Shown here: piece by piece, positions 31,738 through 42,051 of the stretch | Numbering within the stretch: the stretch's first letter is position 1 | How the letters are laid out: the number at the start of each line of letters is the position of its first letter | NCBI RefSeq assembly: GCF_000430845.1 | Contig: NZ_KE387264.1 | Location: 287,268 to 351,267 of the forward strand | Direction of reading: 5' to 3' | Length of the DNA: 64,000 nucleotides | From: Chryseobacterium gregarium DSM 19109 | GTDB taxonomy: Bacteria > Bacteroidota > Bacteroidia > Flavobacteriales > Weeksellaceae | Program-made: the position numbers and the translations under genes | Notes under the pieces: generated by a model | Seen by the model: only the letters and a program-made list of their open reading frames with translations | The model's database searches: none | Told to the model about the DNA's origin: nothing

Positions 31738-34700
31738 AATTCTCACACATTATCTATGAAGTTGTCATATGGTTATTTCTTGTGTATGGAACGGCCGTAG
31801 CGATTATTTATGGCTGGGTAGGGATTTATGCGCTGGGAGCTGTGCTCCGGTATAAAAAAGAAAATACATTCACCGACTACAGCCTGATCGCGGCCAATCC
31901 CAATGCTCCCACGTTCAGCCTGCTGGCCCCGGCTTATAACGAAGGAATGACCGTTGTGGAGAATGTAAGGTCTTTATTGTCCCTGTATTACCATAATCTT
32001 GAAATTATTATTATAAATGACGGAAGCAAAGACGATTCCATCCAGAAGCTGATCGAAGCCTATGAGCTGGAATGCATCTCTTTTTTCGTTCAGGGAAAAA
32101 TTGAGACCAATGCCATAAAAGGAGTATATAAAAGCAAAAACCCGGCTTTTAAAAAACTTATTGTGGTGGATAAGGAAAACGGTGGGAAAGCAGATGCGCT
32201 AAATGTAGGAATCAATGTTTCTTCCGGGGAATATCTGGTGTGCATTGATGTAGACTGTATCCTGGAGCAGGATGCCATTTTAAAGCTGGCCAAACCGTTT
32301 CTGGAGCAGACTGATAAAAAATATATTGCCTGTGGAGGGGTGATCCGTCTTGCCAATAACTGTGTCATTGAAGATGGCAAAGTCGTGAGTGTCAATATGC
32401 CCAAAACACTGTTGGGAAGGACACAGGCACTGGAATACATTCGGGCTTTTGTACTCGGAAGGATGGCCTGGTCACGGGCCTCCGGATTGATTCTGATATC
32501 CGGTGCTTTCGGCGTGTTTGACAGGAAAATCGTGCTGGAATGCGGCGGTTATGATAAAACTACGGTGGGCGAGGATATGGAGCTGGTCGTGCGTATGCGG
32601 AAATATATGGAAGAAAGGGGAGAACCTTATGAAGTGCTGACCATTCCTGATCCTTTATGCTGGACGGAAGTTCCGGAAAGCAAGGATATTCTTAAGAAGC
32701 AGCGGAACCGCTGGATGCGCGGTACCATTGAAACCCTATGGAAGCACCGGAAAATGATGTTTAACCCGAAATACGGCAAACTGGGAATGGTAAGCCTGCC
32801 TTACTGGTTCTTTTTTGAGTTTCTGGGCCCGTTGGTGGAATTTTTAGGCTACATTATTTTTATTGTTTTTCTTTTGCTGGGCATCATTAACTGGCAGTTT
32901 TTTTTCATCCTGTTTGCCTTGGTTGTCTCAATGGGCTTCCTGTATTCTATTTATGGCATACTGGTAGACCTCGTCAGCTATCAGGTCTATACCAAAAGAA
33001 AAGATTTTTTTTCCCTGATCGCGACTGCTTTTTCAGAGCCTTTCTACTTTCATCCCATTGTGGTTAAAGCAGGCGTGAGCGGATTTATAGATTATTTTAA
33101 AAAATCCCACGGATGGGGCGAAATGACAAGGCAGGGCTTTAATCAGAATACCAAAAATTTACCTTTAAAAGAAAGGATTTCAGCGATGCTTCAGGACGGG
33201 CTCAAAAAATGGGGGATGCTGTCTGTGGTTTTCCTGGTATTGTTTTTATTGGGAACCGTCGCCGAATGGCTTTGGTACCGTTATTCCTTTCCGGGGCTGG
33301 ATACAAATGCCGTTATAACCAGCCTGTTCATCGAAAATATTTTATTTGCTTTCAGACTCATATTCGGTTTAGGTATCATCTATCTCATTCTTAATTTTAT
33401 AAAAGAGGGCTGGGCAAGGACCATGGCCCTGGTCGTGCTCGGTTTTGTCACCATTATACAGTATATTCTGTTCTTATATTTTTCCGAGACCCAGAATATG
33501 CTCGGGGCCGACTTTCTATACTACAGCAGGGATGAAATAGAACAGATCATGAAGGCAAGCGGGATGCTTAATTTCAAAAATTTTGCATTGCTGGGAATTT
33601 TGATCGCAGTATCAGTCACGCCGTTATGGTTTGCGGGAAGGTCTGCTTTCAGATCAGTATATGCAGGTGCTGCATTCCTTTCCCTTGGCTTAATTGCTTT
33701 TTTTGTTCCGGGCCATATGGTACAGTCCGATGAATTAAGCCATGCCAATACATTCAGCCAGACGGCTGCCAAAAGCAAATGGACTTATTTCTTTACTTCC
33801 AATGAAGATAATTTTATCAATGACCATCCGGAAATTGCCCAGTTATGGGGGGATACAGAAGACTTTTCCGCAGATCCTGAAATGCTGAACGACGCATTTC
33901 CTTTCTGGCGGAAAGAGAAGACGCCGGACTTTCTGGGGAGCCATTTTAACCGGTCTCCGAAGATTCCCAATCTGGTCCTGGTAGTCCTGGAAGGGTTCGG
34001 TCATGCCTATACTTCCCCTAAGGGATACATCGGGAATTTCACCCCTTTTCTGGACTCTCTGTCTTATAAAAGCCTGTATTGGGAAAACAATTTAAGCTCG
34101 GCAGGAAGGACGTTCGGGGCCCTGCCCTCCATTACCGGGTCGCTTCCTTTCGGGAAAAACGGGTTTCTGGAAATCGGCAAGACCCCGGAAAACTTTAACC
34201 TGTATAACATCCTGAAAGCAAACGGATTCGAAACAGGATTCTATTACGGCGGCCACGTATCGTTTGACCGGTACCGGGAATTCCTGGAATACAGCAAGGT
34301 GGACCATATTGTAGATGAACCGTCATTCAGCAGCCCTTACCGGAAGCTTCCGGCTAATAACGGCGAAAGCTGGGGATATGAAGACCAGGCGGTCTTCAGC
34401 AAAATGCTGGAAATGCAGAAATTACAGGAAAGACCTTATTTCAATATGCTCCTTACGCTTTCCACCCATAACCCTTTTCTGATCAATAAAAGAGCGTATT
34501 ATGAAAAACTGTATAATGAGAGATTACAGTCGGATCTTCTGTCTCCGGAACAGAAAAAATGGGCTTCCGGCTTTAAAAATCAGCTGGTTTCCATGCTTAA
34601 TGCGGATGATGCGTTGAAAAGCTTTTTCGGAAATTACCGTAAACGCGCTGATTTTGAAAATACCATTTTTGTCATTACAGGGGATCACAGTATGCCGGAA

Positions 34701-35165
34701 ATTACCCTGCAGTCCAATATTGACAGGTTCCATGTTCCGTTAATGATCTATTCTCCATTGCTGAAGGAACCGAAACGTTTCCATAAAACGACGAGTCATT
34801 TTGATATTGCCCCTTCCGTTCTGGCTTTTTACAGAAATAATTACAAAATACAGACTCCGTCAACCGTGACGTGGATGGGGAGAGGTTTTTCTCCTGATCA
34901 GGAGATCAGTAAGGCAGACATTCCGATTATGCAGAGCAAAGACATGATGGTCGATTTTGTTTCCGGGAAATATTATCTCCACAATGATAAGCTGTTTACC
35001 CTTGCCAATTCCGATGAAGAACCTGATGAGGACGCTGCCGCCCTGAAAAAGGTCAGCAAACAGTTTAGGCGGTTCAAAAGCATGAACTCAAGGTTTTATA
35101 CTTCCGGTAAACTGATGCCGGATTCAGTGATGATCAATTTTATGAAGAAAAGAAGATCAAAATAA
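31731..35165 (+). CDS. Family 2 glycosyltransferase fused to an LTA-synthase-like sulfatase domain
   Basis: 1144 residues with two enzymes in one chain. Residues 1-480: processive GT2 synthase of the PgaC/BcsA/hyaluronan type, with N-terminal helices, PAYNEG (67-72), NDGSKDDS (96-103), the DVD metal motif (173-175), catalytic base in GEDMEL (280-285), QRNRW (324-328) and channel-forming helices (about 355-415). Residues 490-665: about five further membrane helices. Residues 745-1100: alkaline-phosphatase-superfamily domain like LtaS or OpgB, with metal ligand Glu753 (VLEGFG), likely nucleophile Thr794 (GRTFGALPS), TGDHSM (983-988) and His1023. Such domains move phosphoglycerol or phosphoethanolamine from lipids to glycans. 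The fusion suggests synthesis and decoration of an envelope glycan. All key residues look intact. Confidence 0.88.
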   Translation: MLEFSHIIYEVVIWLFLVYGTAVAIIYGWVGIYALGAVLRYKKENTFTDYSLIAANPNAPTFSLLAPAYNEGMTVVENVRSLLSLYYHNLEIIIINDGSKDDSIQKLIEAYELECISFFVQGKIETNAIKGVYKSKNPAFKKLIVVDKENGGKADALNVGINVSSGEYLVCIDVDCILEQDAILKLAKPFLEQTDKKYIACGGVIRLANNCVIEDGKVVSVNMPKTLLGRTQALEYIRAFVLGRMAWSRASGLILISGAFGVFDRKIVLECGGYDKTTVGEDMELVVRMRKYMEERGEPYEVLTIPDPLCWTEVPESKDILKKQRNRWMRGTIETLWKHRKMMFNPKYGKLGMVSLPYWFFFEFLGPLVEFLGYIIFIVFLLLGIINWQFFFILFALVVSMGFLYSIYGILVDLVSYQVYTKRKDFFSLIATAFSEPFYFHPIVVKAGVSGFIDYFKKSHGWGEMTRQGFNQNTKNLPLKERISAMLQDGLKKWGMLSVVFLVLFLLGTVAEWLWYRYSFPGLDTNAVITSLFIENILFAFRLIFGLGIIYLILNFIKEGWARTMALVVLGFVTIIQYILFLYFSETQNMLGADFLYYSRDEIEQIMKASGMLNFKNFALLGILIAVSVTPLWFAGRSAFRSVYAGAAFLSLGLIAFFVPGHMVQSDELSHANTFSQTAAKSKWTYFFTSNEDNFINDHPEIAQLWGDTEDFSADPEMLNDAFPFWRKEKTPDFLGSHFNRSPKIPNLVLVVLEGFGHAYTSPKGYIGNFTPFLDSLSYKSLYWENNLSSAGRTFGALPSITGSLPFGKNGFLEIGKTPENFNLYNILKANGFETGFYYGGHVSFDRYREFLEYSKVDHIVDEPSFSSPYRKLPANNGESWGYEDQAVFSKMLEMQKLQERPYFNMLLTLSTHNPFLINKRAYYEKLYNERLQSDLLSPEQKKWASGFKNQLVSMLNADDALKSFFGNYRKRADFENTIFVITGDHSMPEITLQSNIDRFHVPLMIYSPLLKEPKRFHKTTSHFDIAPSVLAFYRNNYKIQTPSTVTWMGRGFSPDQEISKADIPIMQSKDMMVDFVSGKYYLHNDKLFTLANSDEEPDEDAAALKKVSKQFRRFKSMNSRFYTSGKLMPDSVMINFMKKRRSK

Positions 35166-35173
35166 ACCGCATT

Positions 35174-36409
35174 CTAAAACTTTCTCGTATAGCCTAATGT
35201 AACATCGAACTGGTTTCCTTTTTCATTCGGGCGGTATTCCTGGTTATAATACATGGCTCCCAGAGAAAAGGCATTGGTCTTTACGGAGAAATTATATTCG
35301 GCGCCTACTTTAAAGGTCTTCAGCTTAAAGGTTTCATTTTCCAGAAGATTGTTGCGGTTTTCTTCCGGGCTGATTCCCGTTCCGATCTGGAAGGCAACAT
35401 AATCCTGGGCACTTTTAGTATAATATCTCACGGTTCCCGTATAGGAATGCGAAATATTCTTGCTGTCCGGAGTAATGTAGGTCCGGAGATTGAACCAGAA
35501 GTTTTTATAATATTTTCCTACCGAAGCGGTATACATCCAGATGCTGTTGCTGAAGTAAAGCTGCCGGTAACCGATTTCTGCCTCGAAGCTGTGCGGGAGG
35601 TTGGCATTCAGGGAAACGCCTGTGCGGTATTTCGCAAACAGCCCGACATCATTGGAATAAGCCCCGCCTACATACAGATAGAACGTATTGGATATCCTTG
35701 GATAGGCCTCCAGCTCGATCTGTGTTCCGTCCTGTGCAAATTTATTGGCATAATTTCCTCTGATGATGACGGATCCGATGGGCGTCACCCTTTTATAGCT
35801 CAGCCCTACAATGTGCCAGTCATCATCAAACTGCCGGTCAAAATGGGAATAATTATAAGTAAGGCTGATGGCATTTTTAGAAGTAAGTTCGTTTATTTTA
35901 ACAGCCAGGCTGTTGGCTTCCGTATTCTTCGGATTAATCGCCAAAAGAGTTTTAAGGGCTTTTTGAGATTCATCATAGTTCTTGTCGGCATAATAGGTTT
36001 TTGCCTTTAACAGCCAGAGGGCTTCGGATTGGGGATGATAGGCCAGGCCTTTGTCAATAATCTCAATGACTTTGGGGTACTGGTCATTCCAGTATTCCAG
36101 AGAAGCATAGGCAATAAAATAATCTTCATCCTGAACCGCCCTTTTGTCAAGTCCGTCGAAAACCGCTCTGGCTGATTCCAGATCTTTATTCCAGGTGTAT
36201 ACCCTTCCCAGAAAAACGGAAATATCAGTGTAGTTGGGCGCTGTTTCCAGTGCCTGTTTAGCCAGTGTAATAGAGGTCGTATAATCTTTGTTTTCAAATG
36301 CGGCTGTCCTTGCCTTTACAAATAATTCGTCAGCAGACGGGCTTTGCTGTCCATATATTTTTAACGGAAGTAATACCAGTAAAGCTAGAGATCCAAAGTA
36401 TATTCTCAT
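35174..36409 (-). CDS. YaiO family outer-membrane beta-barrel protein with TPR repeats
   Basis: 411 residues: signal peptide (1-20), three or four TPR units (about 25-180), then a beta-barrel (about 190-411) ending in an aromatic residue (GYTRKF), the signal for outer-membrane insertion. This arrangement matches the YaiO family (PgaA-like logic, TPR plus porin). It is convergent with the glycosyltransferase gene and only 8 bases separate their stops. In E. coli yaiO also lies near a glycosyltransferase gene (yaiP), which supports a role as the exit pore for a glycan. The start at 36409 is preceded by a TATATTTG box. Confidence 0.85.
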   Translation of the reverse strand: MRIYFGSLALLVLLPLKIYGQQSPSADELFVKARTAAFENKDYTTSITLAKQALETAPNYTDISVFLGRVYTWNKDLESARAVFDGLDKRAVQDEDYFIAYASLEYWNDQYPKVIEIIDKGLAYHPQSEALWLLKAKTYYADKNYDESQKALKTLLAINPKNTEANSLAVKINELTSKNAISLTYNYSHFDRQFDDDWHIVGLSYKRVTPIGSVIIRGNYANKFAQDGTQIELEAYPRISNTFYLYVGGAYSNDVGLFAKYRTGVSLNANLPHSFEAEIGYRQLYFSNSIWMYTASVGKYYKNFWFNLRTYITPDSKNISHSYTGTVRYYTKSAQDYVAFQIGTGISPEENRNNLLENETFKLKTFKVGAEYNFSVKTNAFSLGAMYYNQEYRPNEKGNQFDVTLGYTRKF

Positions 36410-36457
36410 GAAATGATGGTTGGTTAATCGATGTACGGATGAAGTTTATCCTAATCA

Positions 36458-36465
36458 CAAATATA
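36458..36465 (-). promoter_or_regulatory. Promoter -7 box of the YaiO gene
   Basis: TATATTTG on the minus strand, full match to TAnnTTTG; start near 36451 and a 42-base leader. No clear TTG at the -33 position. Confidence 0.45.
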
Positions 36466-36565
36466 TTGAACTTTTGTGTATGTGAAAAGAGATATATTAA
36501 CTTACGTCTTTTTTCCCTCTAAGATAATATTGACCATGCCGGATCTGAAGTATTTAAAGATGGCC

Positions 36566-37186
36566 TTATTGTTTGGCAATGATCTCCATCAGCATCAATA
36601 GGGTAATAAACTTTTTGGAGGACTGGTAATCGGGATTCAGCTGTTCGCGTATTTCGCCGAGCGTTTTGCTTAATTTGTTGCTCACTGTCTTGTTGCTTAG
36701 GCCCAGCGCTTCTGCGGTCTCATCAACGGATTTGTTTTCCCGGATTCTCATTTCAAATACTTTTTGTTCGGTAGCCGGAAGTTTCGAAACCACCTGGTCG
36801 ATCATTCCGAATAAAGCTGAAATATCATGTTCTTCAAGAATCTCAAAATATTCGGTGTCCGTTATTTCGATCGGAAGGTCTGATTCGTCAATGCTTACGG
36901 TTGACGGGTCTTTTTTGGACTGGTTATAGAAATCAAGGATCCTGTAGTGGAGGTGGCGCAATAAATAGCCTTTTGCGCTTTCCGAGTCATCGGTCTGTAT
37001 GCTGCCGGGATCTTCTAGAATTTTAATCCACAGATTCTGCAGGATTTCTTCTGCCGTTTCTTTATTCCTCGTCCTGCCAAAGACAAAACCGTACAGGCGG
37101 TCCCAGTATCTTTCATACAGCAGCATGAAAGAAGGACGGTCACCTGATTGTATGGTATTCAGTAAAGTCTGATCTGTCGGTCTCAT
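36566..37186 (-). CDS. ECF RNA polymerase sigma factor
   Basis: 206 residues with sigma region 2 (about 10-85, including YERYWDRLYGFVFGRTRNKETAEEI-type helices) and region 4 (about 135-190, EMRIRENKSVDETAEALGLS). It belongs to the Bacteroidota expansion group of ECF factors that are paired with FecR-type anti-sigma proteins and TonB receptors. Here, unusually, it is divergent from the fecR gene instead of directly upstream in the same operon; 244 bases separate the two starts. A TAATTTTG box (37197-37204) lies 10 bases before the ATG. Confidence 0.9.
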   Translation of the reverse strand: MRPTDQTLLNTIQSGDRPSFMLLYERYWDRLYGFVFGRTRNKETAEEILQNLWIKILEDPGSIQTDDSESAKGYLLRHLHYRILDFYNQSKKDPSTVSIDESDLPIEITDTEYFEILEEHDISALFGMIDQVVSKLPATEQKVFEMRIRENKSVDETAEALGLSNKTVSNKLSKTLGEIREQLNPDYQSSKKFITLLMLMEIIAKQ

Positions 37187-37196
37187 AATTACCCCG

Positions 37197-37204
37197 CAAA
37201 ATTA
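37197..37204 (-). promoter_or_regulatory. Possible promoter box of the ECF sigma gene
   Basis: TAATTTTG on the minus strand fits TAnnTTTG, giving a near-leaderless transcript. No -33 element is evident. The rest of the 244-base divergent gap shows no obvious repeat. Confidence 0.3.
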
Positions 37205-37430
37205 CCTAATGTAAAATTAACTTTTTGTGAACTTTCGTAAATCCAACATTAATTATTTCCGGGAAATCGTACGCCAATATGACGTCAATGTTGATAAAGC
37301 ACCGGGAATGCCCAAAATTGTTAACAACCGGGTTTCAATATGAATAAGATGTTAAAAAGGTTCCGGGGAAGTTTTTTGTTTTCGCAGTCTTATCAATAGT
37401 AAACGAAGAGAATTCAGAATTAAACAGGTT

Positions 37431-38378
37431 ATGAAGAGTTTAAAATATAAAAAAGCGGAGGCATTGGTTTTCAGACTTTGGCAAAGGGAAGTTTCAGGAG
37501 AAAAGATTTCCCCGAAAGAAACTGAGATTTTGGAAAAATGGAAAATGCATGTTGAAAAAGACCTGGATCAAAATCACATCAATGAATCCAAGGAAAGGAT
37601 TCTGATCGCTTTAGAGCCTTACTTTGCCCAGTCAGCCATAACAACAGATCATAAAATCGGTTTTATCCCATACTTATACCGGGTTGCGGCGGTTATCCTG
37701 CTCCTGTTATCTTTAGGGGGAATTTTTACCTATTTTACTTTCTTTAAGCCGGATGTCTATATCGCAGAATCCGTCAACCGAAAAGTATATCTGGCAGACG
37801 GTTCATCCGTAAACCTGTTTCCGGGTGCGGAGCTTACGGTAGAAAAATCTTTCCCGGCCGAAACCCGGATCGTTGCTTTAAAAGGAGATGCTATATTTTC
37901 CGTAGCAAAATCCAAAACCCATCCGTTTATTGTCAACGCTGACGGCTTCAGCACGAAGGTCCTGGGAACGGTTTTTAAGATTTCCCAGTCGGGCAATGAT
38001 AAAGCGGTAGACTTGTATGAAGGTAAAGTGGCGGTTTCCTCTCAGGGCGTACCTGTTTATTTCCTGAAACCCCATCAGAAATGGACCAATTTCGGAATTT
38101 CCGGAACCGCTGCCGTTCTTTCGGTAGCCGCTGAGAAAAACCCGGGGAAGAAAGCATCGGCCTTGTTATCCCTGAGCTTTAATGACGTCTCTTTAAAAGA
38201 AGTTGTTGAAGTGTTACAGAAAAACCATCAGGTCAACATCAGATATCCTGAAGGCGTTTCAGGCAAAAAAATCACGGCAGATTTTACAGGGGGAAGCACA
38301 GATGAAAATATAGACGCACTCGCATTTATATTAGGATTGAGGGTTGAGAAGGAAAACCATACCTATATTTTAAAATAA
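37431..38378 (+). CDS. FecR family anti-sigma factor
   Basis: 315 residues. Cytoplasmic N-terminal part (1-80), one membrane helix (about 83-105), periplasmic FecR domain (about 115-215, with SVNRKVYLADGSSVNLFPGAEL) and a C-terminal DUF4974-like domain (about 240-312, LKEVVEVLQKNHQVNIRYP) that contacts the STN domain of the receptor. It relays receptor occupancy to the ECF sigma factor. The receptor gene begins 60 bases downstream on the same strand. Confidence 0.92.
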   Translation: MKSLKYKKAEALVFRLWQREVSGEKISPKETEILEKWKMHVEKDLDQNHINESKERILIALEPYFAQSAITTDHKIGFIPYLYRVAAVILLLLSLGGIFTYFTFFKPDVYIAESVNRKVYLADGSSVNLFPGAELTVEKSFPAETRIVALKGDAIFSVAKSKTHPFIVNADGFSTKVLGTVFKISQSGNDKAVDLYEGKVAVSSQGVPVYFLKPHQKWTNFGISGTAAVLSVAAEKNPGKKASALLSLSFNDVSLKEVVEVLQKNHQVNIRYPEGVSGKKITADFTGGSTDENIDALAFILGLRVEKENHTYILK

Positions 38379-38437
38379 TAAAATCTGTAAACATTAAAAC
38401 AAAACAAATATCCAGAAAAATTTTAACTGAAAAGAAG

Positions 38438-41400
38438 ATGAAAAGTTTGAAATGTAGTTTTACCATCGCGGTGTTGTTTTTTACGTCAGCAGCAGAGGCA
38501 CAGGAGCTGGTACAGAAAGTATCATTCTCTGTTCCGGCAAGCCGGCCGCTGATTGAAGTGTTGGAAGAATTTGCAGCAAAGACAGGCGCAAGGCTGGCCT
38601 ATTCTAAATCCGATATTAAAGAATTAAAGGTAAAAGGGGCAAAGTGCGAAAATATTTCAGTAAACAACTGTCTTGAAGATATGACAGAAGGACTTCCGGT
38701 AGTCTTCCGGCTGCGCGGGGATCTTATTTCGGTAAAATATCAGGGCGAACGGGTTTCCGTATTGGGAAACGGAAGGCTTTCCGGGAAAATCGTTGATGAA
38801 GTCGGAAATCCTGTGGTGGGCGCCCAGGTAATGGTTGCCGGAAAGACCGTCACCACCGATAATAACGGTGAGTTTGCCGTCGATCTACCGTCCGGAGTGT
38901 ATACTCTTTCGGTTAAAGCCGCCAAATTCAGCACATTAAGAGTCGAAAAATTATCAGTTGGCGATCATGAAACCAATACCGTTTCATTTGCGATGAAGCC
39001 GGTTTCAGATCAGATCAAAGATATCAAAGAAGTGGTGATCACGGGATCCCGTAAAGCGGATACCCAGGCGGGATTACTGGCCCAGCAGAAAAAAGCGGCC
39101 CAGATGAGCGACGGTATTTCTGCCGAACAGATTTCCAGAACCCCTGATAATGATGTCGGCGGAACACTGAAAAGGGTAACGGGAATTACCACAATCGATA
39201 ATAAATATGTCGTGGTCCGCTCCATGGGAGAACGTTGGAATACGGCTGCAATGGATGGGATCAGCCTTCCGAGTACGGAAGCGTATAACCAGAATTTTTC
39301 ATTCGATATTATTCCCACCGCCATGGTGGAAAGTATTGTGGTAAGCAAAACCGCAACGCCGGATATGAATGCCAACTTTGCAGGGGGCTACGTAGAAGTC
39401 AGGACGAAAGATATTCCCAGCCGGAATTTTACCACGGTCAGTATGGGAACCTCTTACAATGATATTTCGACTTTTAAAGAATCTCTGACCCGCCAGCGCG
39501 GAAAATATGATTATTTCGGGTATGACGACGGAACCCGGGATTTCCCGAAGGGCCTCAAAGCCATGAACTGGGAAAATCCTTTGTTTTTCGATCAGTCGAA
39601 ACAGTTCACCAATGATAATTTCACCACCTACGGAACCACTGCAGATTTAGGTTCAAATATGCAGCTGGCTTTGGGAAGGACTTTTCAGCTTAAAAATAAT
39701 AACAAATGGGGATTTGCGGGAGCATTGACCCTAAGAAACGAACAGAATAAACTTCAGATCGACCATACCGGAAGGGGGAACTGGCTGGATACGACCGAGC
39801 AGGACATCAAGGGATGGCAAGATCATGGAACCGCCCCTATAAAGTTTTATGACTTTAAGAATAAAGGGGCTTCCTATTCTTATAATTCCACCATCGCAGG
39901 AATGTTGAATTTCGGATTGCAGTTGGGGAAAAGCAGGCTTTCCTTCCGTAATTCTTACACCCATATCTATGACAATACGCTTACCAGGATTACCGGCTGG
40001 AACGAATATACCGGCGGAAGCGGATTGCCGGGGAATGCAGAATTATCCTACAATTATTTTTACAACGGACTTATTCCGAACAATGACCCTTCTCAGATCA
40101 AATCGTTAGACAAACCTTACACAGACAATACCGATTATCCTATATATCAGACCCTTTTGCAGAATAAACTGGAAGGAAACCATAAAATAGGGAATGTAGA
40201 CGTCGACTGGTTTGCGGCAAGAACCGGAGTTTCTTCCGACACCAAAGACTATACGATGCATCAGACCTATTATGATTTTATAGGAAATGAAATTTTAAAC
40301 TATCATGAAATTAATAATTCATCAAGTGATTTCGCAAGGGGATATATTGAAAACAGGCAGACCGATTATAATTACGGCGCTTCTCTTAAATTAAATCTGG
40401 ATAAAGGCAACTTCAAAAACGATATAAAAGTGGGATATGCCGGGGCATCAAAATCCAATACCAACATCCAGCAGAAATTTTTATTAAGAGTAGATGAAAA
40501 CAGAAATGTTCCCAACGGAGGAGACAAAGGTATCCTGAAGATGCACGGAGGGCTTTCTGAATGGTTTAACGGATCACAATACGTACCGGGAGGAATCGGA
40601 TGGGAGACGAGGCCACTCTATGAAGACGAAAAATATGAAGGGAAAGTAGATCAGCATGCAGGATTTATCATGTTTGATAACCGGTGGAATAAATTCAGGC
40701 TGGTTTGGGGACTGCGTGCAGAGTATTTTAAGTATGACCTTATTTCTCAGCAGCTGGATACGAATGATCCGCAGAATGATGACAAAGCAGATGTTGAAGA
40801 TAAGCCGTGGCAGTTTATGCCTTCTGCCAACTTTACCTATAGTCCCACCGGTAAAATTAATGTAAGGCTTGCCTACAGTAAAACGGTAATCCGGCCCCAG
40901 TTTAATGAAAGAACCGGATTGCCCTATTTTGACCCTGTTGCCAACGGATTGATTTATAACACAGAAATGGTTTCATCAGTAGTCAATAATTATGATTTTA
41001 AATTGGAATGGTTTCCGGGATTAGGGGAGATTTTTTCGGCAGGATTGTATTACAAAAATATCGAACGGCCCATTGAGCGGGAAGGATATATCTCAAATGA
41101 AGGGAATTTATTCCTCTTTAACGGAAACTCAAAAAACGCAAAGCTGAAAGGTTTTGAAGCGGAAGTGAGAAAAAACCTGGGTTTCATCGCCACGGATTCT
41201 TTCCTCGAAAAGCTTTTTATCAGCGGAAATTTCACCTATAACGATACTAAGGTAATTTCTTTTAAGAACAGGGAAAAAACAACGGATGCAGATGAGACTT
41301 ATGAAGTAGACCGGCCGCTTTACGGGCAGACTCCCTATGTCTATAATCTGGGTCTGATGTATGACGGGGAACGTTTGGGGCTAAGTTTTTTATACAATGC

Positions 41401-41737
41401 CAAGGGCGATCAGTATATCACGGTGGGATATGCCTACAACGGAGAGGAAATACAGCGTCCCTACGCAGTGGCAGATGCACAGATTTCATATAAATTATTA
41501 AAAGACAGGAATTTAGAAGTGAAATTTAATGCAAGGAACCTTTTCAACAGGGTGAAGGAATTTTATAACAATTATAATTCTTATTCGGTATCAAAAGAGG
41601 GAGCTTCCCAGACAGACAGAGAAATGTGGGAACTTCTGCCCGGTGCCACTGACAAATACGACAAAAATATTGACAAGATCCTGTTCCGTGCCTACAGCGG
41701 GAGAATGTTGGGATTAAGCGTGAATTACACGTTCTGA
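38438..41737 (+). CDS. TonB-dependent receptor with STN signalling domain
   Basis: 1099 residues: signal peptide (1-22), STN domain (about 28-105) that signals to FecR, carboxypeptidase-regulatory-like domain (about 113-190), plug (about 205-330, with KRVTGITTIDNKYVVVRSMG) and a 22-strand-type barrel ending in VNYTF. FecR, the ECF sigma factor and this receptor make a complete cell-surface signalling unit: ligand binding outside changes transcription inside. There is no SusD partner; the downstream lipoproteins may take that place. The ligand is unknown. The plug and the Asn-rich barrel are closer to Oar/CirA-like TonB receptors than to SusC. Confidence 0.93.
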   Translation: MKSLKCSFTIAVLFFTSAAEAQELVQKVSFSVPASRPLIEVLEEFAAKTGARLAYSKSDIKELKVKGAKCENISVNNCLEDMTEGLPVVFRLRGDLISVKYQGERVSVLGNGRLSGKIVDEVGNPVVGAQVMVAGKTVTTDNNGEFAVDLPSGVYTLSVKAAKFSTLRVEKLSVGDHETNTVSFAMKPVSDQIKDIKEVVITGSRKADTQAGLLAQQKKAAQMSDGISAEQISRTPDNDVGGTLKRVTGITTIDNKYVVVRSMGERWNTAAMDGISLPSTEAYNQNFSFDIIPTAMVESIVVSKTATPDMNANFAGGYVEVRTKDIPSRNFTTVSMGTSYNDISTFKESLTRQRGKYDYFGYDDGTRDFPKGLKAMNWENPLFFDQSKQFTNDNFTTYGTTADLGSNMQLALGRTFQLKNNNKWGFAGALTLRNEQNKLQIDHTGRGNWLDTTEQDIKGWQDHGTAPIKFYDFKNKGASYSYNSTIAGMLNFGLQLGKSRLSFRNSYTHIYDNTLTRITGWNEYTGGSGLPGNAELSYNYFYNGLIPNNDPSQIKSLDKPYTDNTDYPIYQTLLQNKLEGNHKIGNVDVDWFAARTGVSSDTKDYTMHQTYYDFIGNEILNYHEINNSSSDFARGYIENRQTDYNYGASLKLNLDKGNFKNDIKVGYAGASKSNTNIQQKFLLRVDENRNVPNGGDKGILKMHGGLSEWFNGSQYVPGGIGWETRPLYEDEKYEGKVDQHAGFIMFDNRWNKFRLVWGLRAEYFKYDLISQQLDTNDPQNDDKADVEDKPWQFMPSANFTYSPTGKINVRLAYSKTVIRPQFNERTGLPYFDPVANGLIYNTEMVSSVVNNYDFKLEWFPGLGEIFSAGLYYKNIERPIEREGYISNEGNLFLFNGNSKNAKLKGFEAEVRKNLGFIATDSFLEKLFISGNFTYNDTKVISFKNREKTTDADETYEVDRPLYGQTPYVYNLGLMYDGERLGLSFLYNAKGDQYITVGYAYNGEEIQRPYAVADAQISYKLLKDRNLEVKFNARNLFNRVKEFYNNYNSYSVSKEGASQTDREMWELLPGATDKYDKNIDKILFRAYSGRMLGLSVNYTF

Positions 41738-42051
41738 ACCTAAGCAAATCATTAAAGAATAAAGAAAAGAGCTCAGTATAGCAACGTACAGGTTCCGGTA
41801 GCCTGAGAATGAATCAGATCAACAGTACTGGTGATGCGCAGCAGCAGTAAAGATTCAGACAGAAACCGGAGGCCGGCTGTTTTTCCCGGACAACGGCTTA
41901 TGATTATCGGGAAACTCTGCAAGGCAGCTCCTCATGCGGTGCAGGCGTAAAAAATTAACCAAATCGCAGAAATACAGAGGCGGGTATTTCTAATATAAAA
42001 AACTTCAGGTCTGAAACATAACCAACCGGCCTGGCCATAAAATTTTTAACA
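41738..42051. other. Gap between the receptor and the beta-helix lipoprotein gene
   Basis: 314 bases without a gene. AGAAATAC (41968-41975) pairs with GTATTTCT (41984-41991) around an 8-base loop, 60 bases before the next start. No terminator with a T-run and no TAnnTTTG box was seen, so read-through from the receptor gene is possible. Confidence 0.3.
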
